Shown: piece by piece, positions 1 through 7,043 of the stretch
How positions within the stretch are numbered: the stretch's first letter is position 1
Layout: each line of letters starts with the position of its first letter
DNA from: VRUE01 sp040901495
Lineage (GTDB): Bacteria > Actinomycetota > Thermoleophilia > Solirubrobacterales > 70-9
Assembly: GCA_040901495.1 (NCBI GenBank)
Contig: JBBDYO010000036.1
Span: 1 to 29,298 of the forward strand
Reading direction: 5' to 3'
DNA length: 29,298 nt
Made by a program: the position numbers and the translations under genes
Notes under the pieces: generated by a model
Seen by the model: the letters and a program-made list of their open reading frames with translations, nothing else
The model's database searches: none
What the model was told of the DNA's origin: nothing

Positions 1-472
1 TGCGGACGAAGACGTCGCCGTAGGCCCCGAGCGAGACGACGCCCTCCTGGATCCGGGCCCCGCCGGAGTCGTTGATGCCGATCACCGGCGCCCCGACCGC
101 CGCGGCGAGGTCCATCACCTTGCACATCTTCTCCGCCATCACCTCGCCGAGGCTGCCGCCGAAGACGGTGAAGTCCTGGGAGAAGACGAAGACAGTGCGA
201 CCGTCGATCGTGCCGTGGCCGGTGACGACCGCGTCACCCCAAGGGCGGCGCTTCTGCATCTCGAAGTCGTAGGTGCGGTGGCGGACGAAGGTGTCGAGCT
301 CCTCGAAGGAGCCTGGGTCGAGCAGCTTTTCGATCCGCTCGCGGGCGGTGAGCTTGCCCTTGGCGTGCTGCTTCTCCACCGCCTCCTCGGAAGCGGAATT
401 GACCGCCGCCTCGCGCAGCTCGCGCAGGTAGGCGAGCTTCTCCTCGTGGGTGACGGGGTTCCTCTCGCGCAT
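1..472 (-). CDS. pccB: propionyl-CoA / acyl-CoA carboxylase carboxyltransferase (beta) subunit, 3'-truncated by window edge
   Basis: The first 157 codons of a biotin-dependent carboxyltransferase are present; the rest lies beyond base 1. The subunit moves the carboxyl group from carboxybiotin to propionyl-CoA (or acetyl-CoA), giving methylmalonyl-CoA in the cytoplasm. The N-terminus has the family pattern: a charged helix, then KGKLTARERIEKLLDPGSF (about 38-56), VFSQDFTVFGGSLGE (about 96-110) and GINDSGGARIQEGV (about 132-145), the start of the acyl-CoA-binding crotonase fold. The ATG at 470-472 fits the usual N-terminal length. A small gene (500-715) lies 27 bases upstream on the same strand. 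A methylmalonyl-CoA mutase at 2929-4572 supports propionyl-CoA as the substrate, but acyl-CoA specificity cannot be read from this fragment. Confidence 0.93.
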   Translation of the reverse strand, partial: MRERNPVTHEEKLAYLRELREAAVNSASEEAVEKQHAKGKLTARERIEKLLDPGSFEELDTFVRHRTYDFEMQKRRPWGDAVVTGHGTIDGRTVFVFSQDFTVFGGSLGEVMAEKMCKVMDLAAAVGAPVIGINDSGGARIQEGVVSLGAYGDVFVR

Positions 473-499
473 CGGGATGCGCGATTCTATGGAGCGGGC

Positions 500-715
500 T
501 CAGGCGCTGCTGAAAGGCTGCTTCTGGGGCTCGGCCAGGCCATCGAGGATCTGCTCCAGATCCGCTTCCCCGAGCCCGGAGTCCTCAGTCGCCCGGATTT
601 CGACCCGCGTCCCAAAGCCCTTCTCGGCCATCGTCACCTCGACGCCCTCCACGGCCGCAACCAGCTCGGCCAGCTCGGGTTCGGACTTCATCAACGTCCG
701 CGATGCCTCGATCAT
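500..715 (-). CDS. small hypothetical protein upstream of pccB
   Basis: A 71-residue acidic protein starting MIEASRTLMKSEPELAEL, with strong GC bias at third codon positions, ending 27 bases before pccB on the same strand, so the two are probably co-transcribed. The frame stays open to about 874, but the codons beyond 715 look like intergenic sequence and the ATG at 713-715 is the best start. Actinobacterial acyl-CoA carboxylases often have a tiny epsilon subunit encoded beside the beta subunit, and size and position would allow that. The typical epsilon features are not recognisable, so no function is assigned. The middle (VEVTMAEKGFGTRVEIRA) looks like a beta-hairpin and the C-terminus like a helix. 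Confidence 0.6.
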   Translation of the reverse strand: MIEASRTLMKSEPELAELVAAVEGVEVTMAEKGFGTRVEIRATEDSGLGEADLEQILDGLAEPQKQPFSSA

Positions 716-809
716 GGGAGCCGGTTCAAGCAGCGTCGGCCCGTTCCTTCTCGCCGCCTGGGGCTGGGCGAGACCGTTCAGCGTCCCCAGCTCGCGGGCG
801 GAGCCTCGA

Positions 810-838
810 TTGACAGGGACGGCAAGGGCAGCTAGTTT
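810..838 (+). promoter_or_regulatory. sigma-70-type promoter for the secreted protein gene at 891
   Basis: A perfect -35 hexamer TTGACA (810-815), a 17-base spacer and TAGTTT (833-838) as -10. Transcription would start near 845, about 45 bases before the ATG at 891. A purine-rich ribosome binding site, GGGGAGAG (877-884), sits 6 bases before that ATG. Confidence 0.6.
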
Positions 839-890
839 CGATCGGCACCACCGGGGAATCCCGAGGGGCAACAACTGGGGAGAGATTCAG

Positions 891-1646
891 ATGGCTGAGA
901 GCGTCAAGCGTCGAGTCGCGGCGGCAAGGCTGGCGGTCGCCTTCGTGGCGGCGGGGACGATCGCGGGTGCTACCGCGTGGGCACAGCCGGGGCCACCGGC
1001 GGTGACCAGCGCCGAGCCGAAACACCTCGCAAAAGGCGAGCACATCAAGAAAGCCGTGCTGACGGTCAGGCACAGCGACCAGGTGGTGGACGGCACGCTG
1101 CTGTTCAAGGACTTCAAGAAAAAGGAGGTCCCGTCCTTCAAGGTATTCCAGAAAGTCGAGCTGTCCCTCAAGAAGCAAATCCAGAAAGTCGAGATCCTGT
1201 TCGACAAGCACTACCCCAAAGTCGAGATCGACGCGCTCTTCCAAAAACACCGAGCGGAGTCCGACGCCCGCTACGTGAAAGTGGAGGACTCGGTCGTCCG
1301 CGGGGACGGCTCGGTCTTCAGCGCGTCGAAACTCGCCTCTCCCGGACAGACCACCCCGCTCGTCGACGTCCCGAGCAGCTTCACCGTCGACGCGATCGGC
1401 CCGACGATCCGGATCACCAACACTGGCGAGAACGCGCTCATGTTCACCGCCTGCGACCAGGGCGCCGGAGCGGCAACCCCCGGAACGCTCGCCAAAGGCG
1501 ACCACGTCGATTGCAACGCCACGGCGGCGGCGCAGACCATGCAGGTGATCGACAAATCGAGTCCCAAACTTGCGACCATCAGCTTCAGCGCCCTGCCTGT
1601 GCAGGCCGACTACCAGAGCACGGTCCAGATCCTGATCGGGCTGTAG
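891..1646 (+). CDS. secreted protein with three 11-residue KVE repeats, unknown function
   Basis: 251 residues. The ATG at 891 follows a good ribosome binding site; the frame is open further upstream but without a plausible start. Residues 1-32 form a signal peptide: KRR, a hydrophobic stretch LAVAFVAAGTIAGAT, then cleavage near AWAQ. Residues 88-120 are three consecutive 11-residue units, each starting KVE (at 88, 99 and 110); a further KVE is at 130. An 11-residue period suits an extended helical or hendecad coiled-coil segment. The C-terminal part (about 150-251) looks like a small beta-rich domain with two cysteines (in FTACDQG and VDCNATA) that could form a disulfide. Many lysines use AAA, unlike the neighbouring genes. 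I do not recognise a family. Confidence 0.8.
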   Translation: MAESVKRRVAAARLAVAFVAAGTIAGATAWAQPGPPAVTSAEPKHLAKGEHIKKAVLTVRHSDQVVDGTLLFKDFKKKEVPSFKVFQKVELSLKKQIQKVEILFDKHYPKVEIDALFQKHRAESDARYVKVEDSVVRGDGSVFSASKLASPGQTTPLVDVPSSFTVDAIGPTIRITNTGENALMFTACDQGAGAATPGTLAKGDHVDCNATAAAQTMQVIDKSSPKLATISFSALPVQADYQSTVQILIGL

Positions 1647-1662
1647 CGGCCGGCCGGGAGGC

Positions 1663-2469
1663 GTGCTCGAGCTAACCCTCCGGGTCGGCGCCGCCGACGT
1701 CGAGGAGGTCCTCGACGCGGTCCTGCCGGCGCTGCCCGGAGGGGTCCACCTGCAGTCCGAGGAGGGGGAGGTCGCGGAACTGAGCGTCACCCTGCTTCCC
1801 GGGACGCCCGGAGAGGAGGAGGTGCGCCGCCTCGCCGGGCCGCTCCTCATCGACCTGAGCGCTGCCGAGGTCTCCGACGACTGGCGAGAGCGACGCCTCG
1901 CCCGCTACGAGCCGCTGGTCGCCGCCGAGCGCTTCGAGCTGCGGCCGGAATGGGCCCCGCCGAGCGGCGACCCCGCGCTGGTCGAGATCGTCCTCGGCGA
2001 GAGCGCCGCCTTCGGCACCGGCTCTCATCCGACGACCCAGGCCTGCCTGGCGGCGCTGGCCGAGGCCGTGCCGTCCGGCCGCTCGCTGGCCGACTACGGC
2101 TGCGGCTCCGGCGTGCTCGCGATCGCCGCGGCGAAGCTCGGGTTCTCGCCGGTGATCGCGGTTGACGTCGAGGAGACATCCGTCGGCGCCGCGCGGGAGA
2201 ACGCCGAGCGCAATGAGGTCGAGGTCGACGTGCGGCAGCTCGACCTGCTCGCCGGTCCGCCCCCGGCCGCCGATGTCGTCGCGGTCAACGTCCCGCCCGC
2301 CATCCAGATCGACCTGGCCGGGGGAGTCGAGCAGGCGCCCGGCCTCGTGATCGCCTCGGGCTTCACCGCCGACGACGTCGCCGATGTGGCCTCGGCCTGG
2401 GAGGCGCGCGGGCTGCGCGTCGCCGAGGAGCAGCGCGTCATGGAGTGGTCGATGCTGGTGCTGCGGTGA
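1663..2469 (+). CDS. prmA: ribosomal protein L11 methyltransferase-like (PrmA family) class I SAM methyltransferase
   Basis: 268 residues. PrmA trimethylates lysines and the N-terminal amino group of ribosomal protein L11. Visible are the family substrate-side motif FGTGSHPTT (117-125), the SAM-binding glycine motif DYGCGSG (144-150), and acidic VDVEETSV after strand 2. The N-terminal 90 residues resemble the L11-recognition domain in layout. One difference: the loop usually reading N-I-L-A is VNVPPAIQ here (208-215), so the target may not be L11; another protein methyltransferase is the main alternative. The start is GTG at 1663; GGGAGG lies immediately before it, closer than usual, but no better in-frame start exists upstream. 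The stop overlaps the start of the next gene. Confidence 0.82.
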   Translation: MLELTLRVGAADVEEVLDAVLPALPGGVHLQSEEGEVAELSVTLLPGTPGEEEVRRLAGPLLIDLSAAEVSDDWRERRLARYEPLVAAERFELRPEWAPPSGDPALVEIVLGESAAFGTGSHPTTQACLAALAEAVPSGRSLADYGCGSGVLAIAAAKLGFSPVIAVDVEETSVGAARENAERNEVEVDVRQLDLLAGPPPAADVVAVNVPPAIQIDLAGGVEQAPGLVIASGFTADDVADVASAWEARGLRVAEEQRVMEWSMLVLR

Positions 2470-2903
2470 GCGCGGGACGCGCCGGCGGCGGCGAGCCTTC
2501 CGGCCAGATCCGGACCGAGATCCCGGCGACGGGAGAGCGGGGCCCGACGACCATGATCTCCTCCGGGCGCGAGGTCGAGCTCGGCGCCCGCTCGATGCTG
2601 ATCCTGGTTGAGGGCGTCTTCCGCTTCGACGTCGAGCCCCGCGAGGACACGGTGAAGACGATCCTCCGCAACCTCTCCGGCGAGGCCTCCGCCGAAATCC
2701 GCAACGTGCCCGTCGGCGGCGCCTCGACCGTGCTCACCGGCCCGGGAGAGCTCACCGCCCTCGCGACCAGCCGCTTCGGCGGTGAGATCGTCCTGATCGG
2801 CGCCGACGGAGCCGAGCGGGCCGTCGCCAAGCTGCTGGTCGGCTCCGTCTGCGACCTCGAGCGCGGCGTGACCAGCTTCACCGCGCAGGCGACGCTGCTC
2901 TGA
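2466..2903 (+). CDS. hypothetical protein translationally coupled to the PrmA-like gene
   Basis: 145 residues. The GTG start at 2466 overlaps the upstream TGA (2467-2469) in a GTGA junction, implying translational coupling; an in-frame ATG at 2445 is the alternative start. No signal peptide or membrane segment is visible. The sequence is rich in short beta-strand-like stretches (SMLILVEGVFRFDVE, GEIVLIGADGAE) and has one cysteine (in VGSVCDLERG). I do not recognise the family. Coupling to a methyltransferase suggests, without proving, a related job such as partner or substrate. Confidence 0.72.
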   Translation: MSAGRAGGGEPSGQIRTEIPATGERGPTTMISSGREVELGARSMLILVEGVFRFDVEPREDTVKTILRNLSGEASAEIRNVPVGGASTVLTGPGELTALATSRFGGEIVLIGADGAERAVAKLLVGSVCDLERGVTSFTAQATLL

Positions 2904-2908
2904 GCGCC

Positions 2909-2927
2909 GCCCGGACTCCGGTCGGGC
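2909..2927. terminator. bidirectional hairpin between convergent genes
   Basis: GCCCG (2909-2913) pairs with CGGGC (2923-2927) in the 25-base gap between convergent stop codons. An inner CCGGA-C-TCCGG (2911-2921) gives an alternative pairing. No T-run follows, so its strength is uncertain. Confidence 0.4.
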
Positions 2928-2928
2928 G

Positions 2929-4572
2929 CTAGAAGAAGGCGCCGCCCTTGTATTCGCCGAAGACGTCGCGCATGGCGCCGCAAACCTCGCCGATCGAGGC
3001 GTCGGCCGCAAGCGCGGCGCGGATCGGGTGCAGGAGGTTGCCCTCGCCGCGGGCGACGTCGCGCAGCGTCTCGAGCTTCTCGTCGACCGCCGGCTGGTCG
3101 CGGGACTCCTTGAAGGCCTTGAGCCGAGCCAGCTGACGCTGCTCGGCCTCCGGGTCGACCCTGAGGATGTCGACGTCGTCGACCTGGTCGGTGACGTATT
3201 TGTTGACCCCGACGATGATGTCCTGGCCGCTCTTGTAGCGCTCGTGGTAGGAGAGCGCGGACTCCTCGATCTCGCGCTGCATGAACTCCAGCGCCTCGAC
3301 TGAACCACCCAGCTCTTCGACCTTCTCCATCAGCTCCCAGGAGCGCAGCTCGATCTCATCGGTCAGCGACTCGACGAAGTAGGAGCCGGCGAAGGGGTCG
3401 ACCGTGTCGGCGACCCCCGACTCGTGGGCGAGCACCTGCTGGGTGCGCAGGGCGATCCGCGCCGAGCGCTCGGTCGGCAGCGCCAGCGCCTCGTCGAAGC
3501 CGTTGGTGTGCAGCGACTGGGTGCCGCCGGCGACCGCGGCGAAGCCCTGAAGGGCGACCCGGATGATGTTGACCTCAGGCTGCTGCGCCTGCAGGGTCAC
3601 CCCACCGGTCTGGGTGTGGAAGCGGATCTTCATCGAGCTCTCGTTCTCGGCCCCGAAGCGCTCCTTGACGATCTTCGCCCACATCCGCCGCACGGCGCGG
3701 AACTTGGCGATCTCCTGGAAGACGTTGTTGTGGCCGTTGAAGAAGAAGGCGAGGCGGTTGGCGAACTCGTCGATTTTCAGGCCCCGCTCCAACGCCGCCT
3801 CGACGTAGGCGATCGCGTTGGAGAGCGTGAAGGCGACCTCCTGCACAGCCGAGCAGCCCTTCTCGCGGATGTGGTAGCCGGAGATCGAGATCGTGTTCCA
3901 TTTCGGCACGTTCTCCTGGCAGTACTCGAAGATGTCGGTGGTCAGGCGCATCGTCGGCTCGGGCGGGTAGATGTAGTTGCCGCGCGCCATGTACTCCTTC
4001 AGCACGTCGTTCTGGACCGTCCCGCGCAGCTTCTCGGAGGGGACCCCCTGCTCCTCGCCGACCAGCTCGTAGAGCAGCAGCAGGATCGCCGCGGGCGCGT
4101 TGATCGTCATCGAGGTCGAGACGCCGTCGAGGGGGATCTGGTCGAAGCAGATCCGCATGTCCTCGATCGTGTCGATCGGGACCCCGGTGCGGCCGACCTC
4201 GCCGTTGCAGAGCGGATCGTCGGAGTCGCGGCCGAGCTGGGTCGGCAGGTCGAAGGCCATCGAGAGCCCGGTCGAGCCGTGCTCGATCAGGTAGCGGTAG
4301 CGCTCGTTGGTGTCTTCGGGGGTGGCGAAGCCGGCGTACTGGCGCATCGTCCAGAGCCGGTCGCGGTACATCCCCTCGTGGATGCCGCGCGTGAATGGGG
4401 GCGCGGCGGGCTCACCGAGGCGCTCCTCCAGGCCGGGGGCAACATCGTCCTCGGTGTAGAGGCGATCGATCTCGATCCCGGAATCGGTGAAGACGCGCTC
4501 GTCGTCGGGGCCGACGACCGGTGCGATCGTGCGCGGGACCTCGTCGTCGTTCCGTTTGCCGGAGGCGCTCAT
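2929..4572 (-). CDS. mcmA1: methylmalonyl-CoA mutase large subunit, catalytic domain without B12-binding domain
   Basis: 547 residues, the length of stand-alone large subunits; the about 130-residue cobalamin-binding domain that ends one-chain enzymes is absent, so a separate small subunit is needed and is not in the window. It interconverts methylmalonyl-CoA and succinyl-CoA. Substrate-specificity residues point to methylmalonyl-CoA rather than isobutyryl-CoA: Tyr79 in MRQYAGF (Phe in isobutyryl-CoA mutase) and Arg197 in YMARGNYIYPPEP (Gln there), in register with catalytic His234 in SGYHIRE. Other hallmarks are AFDLPTQLGRDSDDP (106-120), FHTQTGG and SLHTNGFDEALALP. The ATG at 4572 has no clear Shine-Dalgarno. 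With pccB it covers propionyl-CoA entry to the TCA cycle, though in a separate unit. Confidence 0.95.
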   Translation of the reverse strand: MSASGKRNDDEVPRTIAPVVGPDDERVFTDSGIEIDRLYTEDDVAPGLEERLGEPAAPPFTRGIHEGMYRDRLWTMRQYAGFATPEDTNERYRYLIEHGSTGLSMAFDLPTQLGRDSDDPLCNGEVGRTGVPIDTIEDMRICFDQIPLDGVSTSMTINAPAAILLLLYELVGEEQGVPSEKLRGTVQNDVLKEYMARGNYIYPPEPTMRLTTDIFEYCQENVPKWNTISISGYHIREKGCSAVQEVAFTLSNAIAYVEAALERGLKIDEFANRLAFFFNGHNNVFQEIAKFRAVRRMWAKIVKERFGAENESSMKIRFHTQTGGVTLQAQQPEVNIIRVALQGFAAVAGGTQSLHTNGFDEALALPTERSARIALRTQQVLAHESGVADTVDPFAGSYFVESLTDEIELRSWELMEKVEELGGSVEALEFMQREIEESALSYHERYKSGQDIIVGVNKYVTDQVDDVDILRVDPEAEQRQLARLKAFKESRDQPAVDEKLETLRDVARGEGNLLHPIRAALAADASIGEVCGAMRDVFGEYKGGAFF

Positions 4573-4633
4573 GGCAGGAGGATATTGCGGAGCGGAGGCC
4601 GGGCGACTTGCGCGCGCGGCTCAGAACCGGTTC

Positions 4634-5587
4634 TCAGTCGGTGGCGCCGACGAGGCGCTCGATGCCGGCCTGCTCGATCGTGCGGCGCAGTCCGTCGCGC
4701 AGTTCCACCTTGGGCTCCCAGCCCAGCAGGTCGCGGGCGCGGGAGATGTCGGGGCGGCGCTGCTGCGGGTCGTCGATCGGCAACGGCTCGTAGACGAGCT
4801 CGGAACGGGACTCGGTCACCTCGATCACGGTCTTCGCGAGGTCAAGGAGGGTGAACTCGTTCGGGTTGCCGATGTTGACCGGCAGGTGCGCGTCCGATTC
4901 GGCGAGCGAGACGATGCCGCGGATCAGGTCGTCGACGTAACAGAAGCTGCGGGTCTGGCTGCCATCGCCGAACACGGTCAGCGGCTGGTCCTGAAGGGCC
5001 TGCCGCAGGAAGGTCGGGATCGCCCGGCCGTCGTTTGCCCTCATCCGCGGGCCGTAGGTGTTGAAGATCCGCACGATCGAGGTGTCGACGCCCTGCTGGC
5101 GGTGATAGGCCATCGTCATCGCCTCGGCGTAGCGCTTCGCCTCGTCGTAGACGCCGCGCGGGCCTATCGGGTTGACGTGGCCCCAGTAGTCCTCCTTCTG
5201 CGGGTGGACCTCAGGGTCCCCGTAGACCTCGCTGGTGGAGGCGATCAGGAACCGAGCGCGCTTGAACTTGGCGACCCCGAGCATGTGGTGGGTGCCGTGG
5301 GAGCCGACCTTGAGCGTGTGCAGCGGCAGGCGCAGGTAGTCGATCGGGCTGGCCGGCGAAGCGAGGTGGTAGACGAAGTCGACGTCCTCGGGGATGTCGA
5401 CCGTTTCGGTGATGTCGATGTTGCGGAAATCGAACTCCGGGGCACGGATGTGCTCGATGTTCTGCAGCGACCCCGTCTCGAGGTTGTCGATGCAGATCAC
5501 CCGGTGGCCCTGCCCCAGCAGGTGCTCACAGAGGTGAGAGCCGAGAAAGCCGGCCCCGCCGGTGACTACGCAAGTGCTCATGGGCAT
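4634..5587 (-). CDS. uxs: UDP-glucuronate decarboxylase (UDP-xylose synthase), extended SDR family
   Basis: 317 residues, full length for a soluble bacterial UXS. It oxidises and decarboxylates UDP-glucuronate to UDP-xylose using tightly bound NAD+. The N-terminal Rossmann motif TGGAGFLG is at 9-16; the family signature YHLASPASP at 73-81; STSEVYGDP at 118-125; the catalytic pair Tyr147/Lys151 in YDEAK; then RIFNTYGPRM (about 173-182) and FGDGSQTRSFCYVDDL. These match UXS better than UDP-glucose epimerases or dTDP-glucose dehydratases, which lack the ASPASP and HPQ-E-YWG blocks. Two in-frame ATGs (5587 and 5581) are possible starts. It lies 61 bases upstream of the mutase gene on the same strand, with no obvious functional link; the product would feed surface polysaccharide. 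Confidence 0.9.
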   Translation of the reverse strand: MPMSTCVVTGGAGFLGSHLCEHLLGQGHRVICIDNLETGSLQNIEHIRAPEFDFRNIDITETVDIPEDVDFVYHLASPASPIDYLRLPLHTLKVGSHGTHHMLGVAKFKRARFLIASTSEVYGDPEVHPQKEDYWGHVNPIGPRGVYDEAKRYAEAMTMAYHRQQGVDTSIVRIFNTYGPRMRANDGRAIPTFLRQALQDQPLTVFGDGSQTRSFCYVDDLIRGIVSLAESDAHLPVNIGNPNEFTLLDLAKTVIEVTESRSELVYEPLPIDDPQQRRPDISRARDLLGWEPKVELRDGLRRTIEQAGIERLVGATD

Positions 5588-5631
5588 CGATGCTACAGGG
5601 GGTCGGCAAACGCAGCGAGCGGCACAGGTTC

Positions 5632-5644
5632 ATGCAATTTGCAT
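5632..5644. promoter_or_regulatory. 13-bp palindrome in the uxs / sigma-factor intergenic region
   Basis: ATGCAA-T-TTGCAT is a perfect palindrome around a single central T, in the 151-base gap between divergent uxs (start 5587) and the sigma-fusion gene (start 5739). It is A+T-rich against a GC-rich background. It could bind a dimeric regulator of either gene. The other elements of this gap are not clear; TTGCAC (5700-5705) is a weak -35 candidate for the plus-strand gene. Confidence 0.4.
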
Positions 5645-5738
5645 TCTTTTTGGCCGACCACTCGTCCAGCCGGGGGGAGAGACCGCCCTCGCCGTGACCT
5701 TGCACTGGCATGTTTGAGCGATCGAACTAATTCAGTGC

Positions 5739-7043
5739 ATGGAGAAGCAACTGGGAAGCGGGCCCGAGGAGCAAGAGGCCGGGAATGGAGACCCGGAGCG
5801 ACCGGCTGGGCACGCCGAGAAGGGGGTCACGGCCGCGCGAAAACGCGCTGCCGTCGAGATGGTCGCCCGGCACAGCGGCCCCTTGAAGCAGACCGCTCGG
5901 CGCTACTCGCTCTGCACAGAGGATGCTGAGGACGCCTACCAGCGGGCGATGGAGATCCTCCTCACCAAAGCGCCCACCGACCAGCTGCGCGACCTGATCC
6001 GGTGGACCCACATCGTGGTCAAGCACGAGGCCATGGCAATCCGCCGCAACCGCGAACGGCTGCTGGGAAACACCCCGACGACCGCGGAGAGCGAGGGGGG
6101 CGATTGGATGGCGCTGATCCCGGCCTCGGGCGATGGGCCGGACGTGCGGGTGGAGCGGCGCGAACAGATCGCCCGCAGCCGCGAGGCGCTACAGACGTTG
6201 AAGCCCGCCGAGCTGCGAGCGCTGACCCTGCTCGCGGAGGGCTACTCCTATGCAGAGATCTCCTCGATCACGGGCTTTAGCCCAACGAAAGTGAACCGCG
6301 CCCTGGCCGAGGGCCGGGAGCGGTTCCGGCGGATGCTGGCCCGTAGCGAAGACGGCAGTCGCTGCACGGAGATGAGCGCGAGCCTCTCCGCGTTCTGCGA
6401 CGGCGAGGCAAGCGCGAAGGAAGCGGCGACGGTACAGGAGCACCTCAGAGCCTGCGCAAGCTGCCGGGCGGCGCTGCGCGCCTACCGCGCCGCGCCGCGG
6501 ACGATTGCGGCGCTTGCCCCGACGCTCTCGCTCTCGAAGTCTCTTCTGGAGAGGGCCCACGAGGTCTTTGCCGGGCTCACCTCACGGTTGCCCGGCGGTG
6601 GTGCTGTCGACTCCACGGCCGCGCAGGTGGCGGCGGCCGGTGGCACCAAGGGCGCCGGCATGGCGGCGCTGGCGAAGCTCCTCGCCGTATGCGCCGGCAC
6701 CGCCGGAGGCGCGGCTGCGTGCGTGGCTGCCGGGGTGACCCCGCCAGCTGTCGATCTGACGCCAACCCACACGAAGTCGCCCGCAATCGAGCGTTCCGCC
6801 GACCTTGAAGTCGCAGTCCCCGATACCCCCGTCTACGAGCCGGCACCGGCGACCCCAGCGCCTGAACCGGAGCCCGAGCCCAAGAAACCGCCAGAGGAGC
6901 AGGCGCCGGACACGGCCGCCCCGTCCCCTCCGGCCGAAGCCGGCGCCGTCGAATACACCCCGCCGCCGGAATCCTCGCCACCGCCGGCCGTCGAGCCGCC
7001 GAGCGCCTCGAGTGGAAGCGCCGCCGGGGAGTTCGGCCCATGA
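5739..7043 (+). CDS. ECF-like sigma factor fused to zinc-finger anti-sigma domain, membrane segment and proline-rich outer tail
   Basis: 434 residues in one frame. Residues about 35-110 resemble sigma region 2 (GPLKQTARRY..EDAEDAYQRAMEILL). Residues about 138-202 are sigma region 4, with a helix-turn-helix in LLAEGYSYAEISSITGFSPTKVNRALAEGRERF. Residues 209-255 are a zf-HC2-type zinc-binding anti-sigma domain: His235-x3-Cys239-x2-Cys242, with Cys209 and Cys220 before it. Residues about 305-335 are hydrophobic (MAALAKLLAVCAG..AACVAAG) and can span the membrane. Residues 336-434 are Pro/Glu/Ala-rich, probably outside the cell. Sigma factor and inhibitor, normally two proteins, are thus one tethered chain, which implies release by proteolysis or a conformational switch. 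Its stop overlaps the next gene's start (ATGA). Start chosen as ATG 5739; a later ATG at 5859 is possible. Confidence 0.85.
   Translation: MEKQLGSGPEEQEAGNGDPERPAGHAEKGVTAARKRAAVEMVARHSGPLKQTARRYSLCTEDAEDAYQRAMEILLTKAPTDQLRDLIRWTHIVVKHEAMAIRRNRERLLGNTPTTAESEGGDWMALIPASGDGPDVRVERREQIARSREALQTLKPAELRALTLLAEGYSYAEISSITGFSPTKVNRALAEGRERFRRMLARSEDGSRCTEMSASLSAFCDGEASAKEAATVQEHLRACASCRAALRAYRAAPRTIAALAPTLSLSKSLLERAHEVFAGLTSRLPGGGAVDSTAAQVAAAGGTKGAGMAALAKLLAVCAGTAGGAAACVAAGVTPPAVDLTPTHTKSPAIERSADLEVAVPDTPVYEPAPATPAPEPEPEPKKPPEEQAPDTAAPSPPAEAGAVEYTPPPESSPPPAVEPPSASSGSAAGEFGP

Noticed and set aside
2929..4572. Isobutyryl-CoA mutase large subunit
   Set aside because: The discriminating positions are Tyr79 and Arg197, as in methylmalonyl-CoA mutase, not Phe and Gln.
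3424..4854. 476-codon open frame on the plus strand opposite the mutase gene
   Set aside because: It mirrors the third-position GC bias of the mutase on the other strand, has Arg/Val/Asp-rich filler composition and no recognisable domain.
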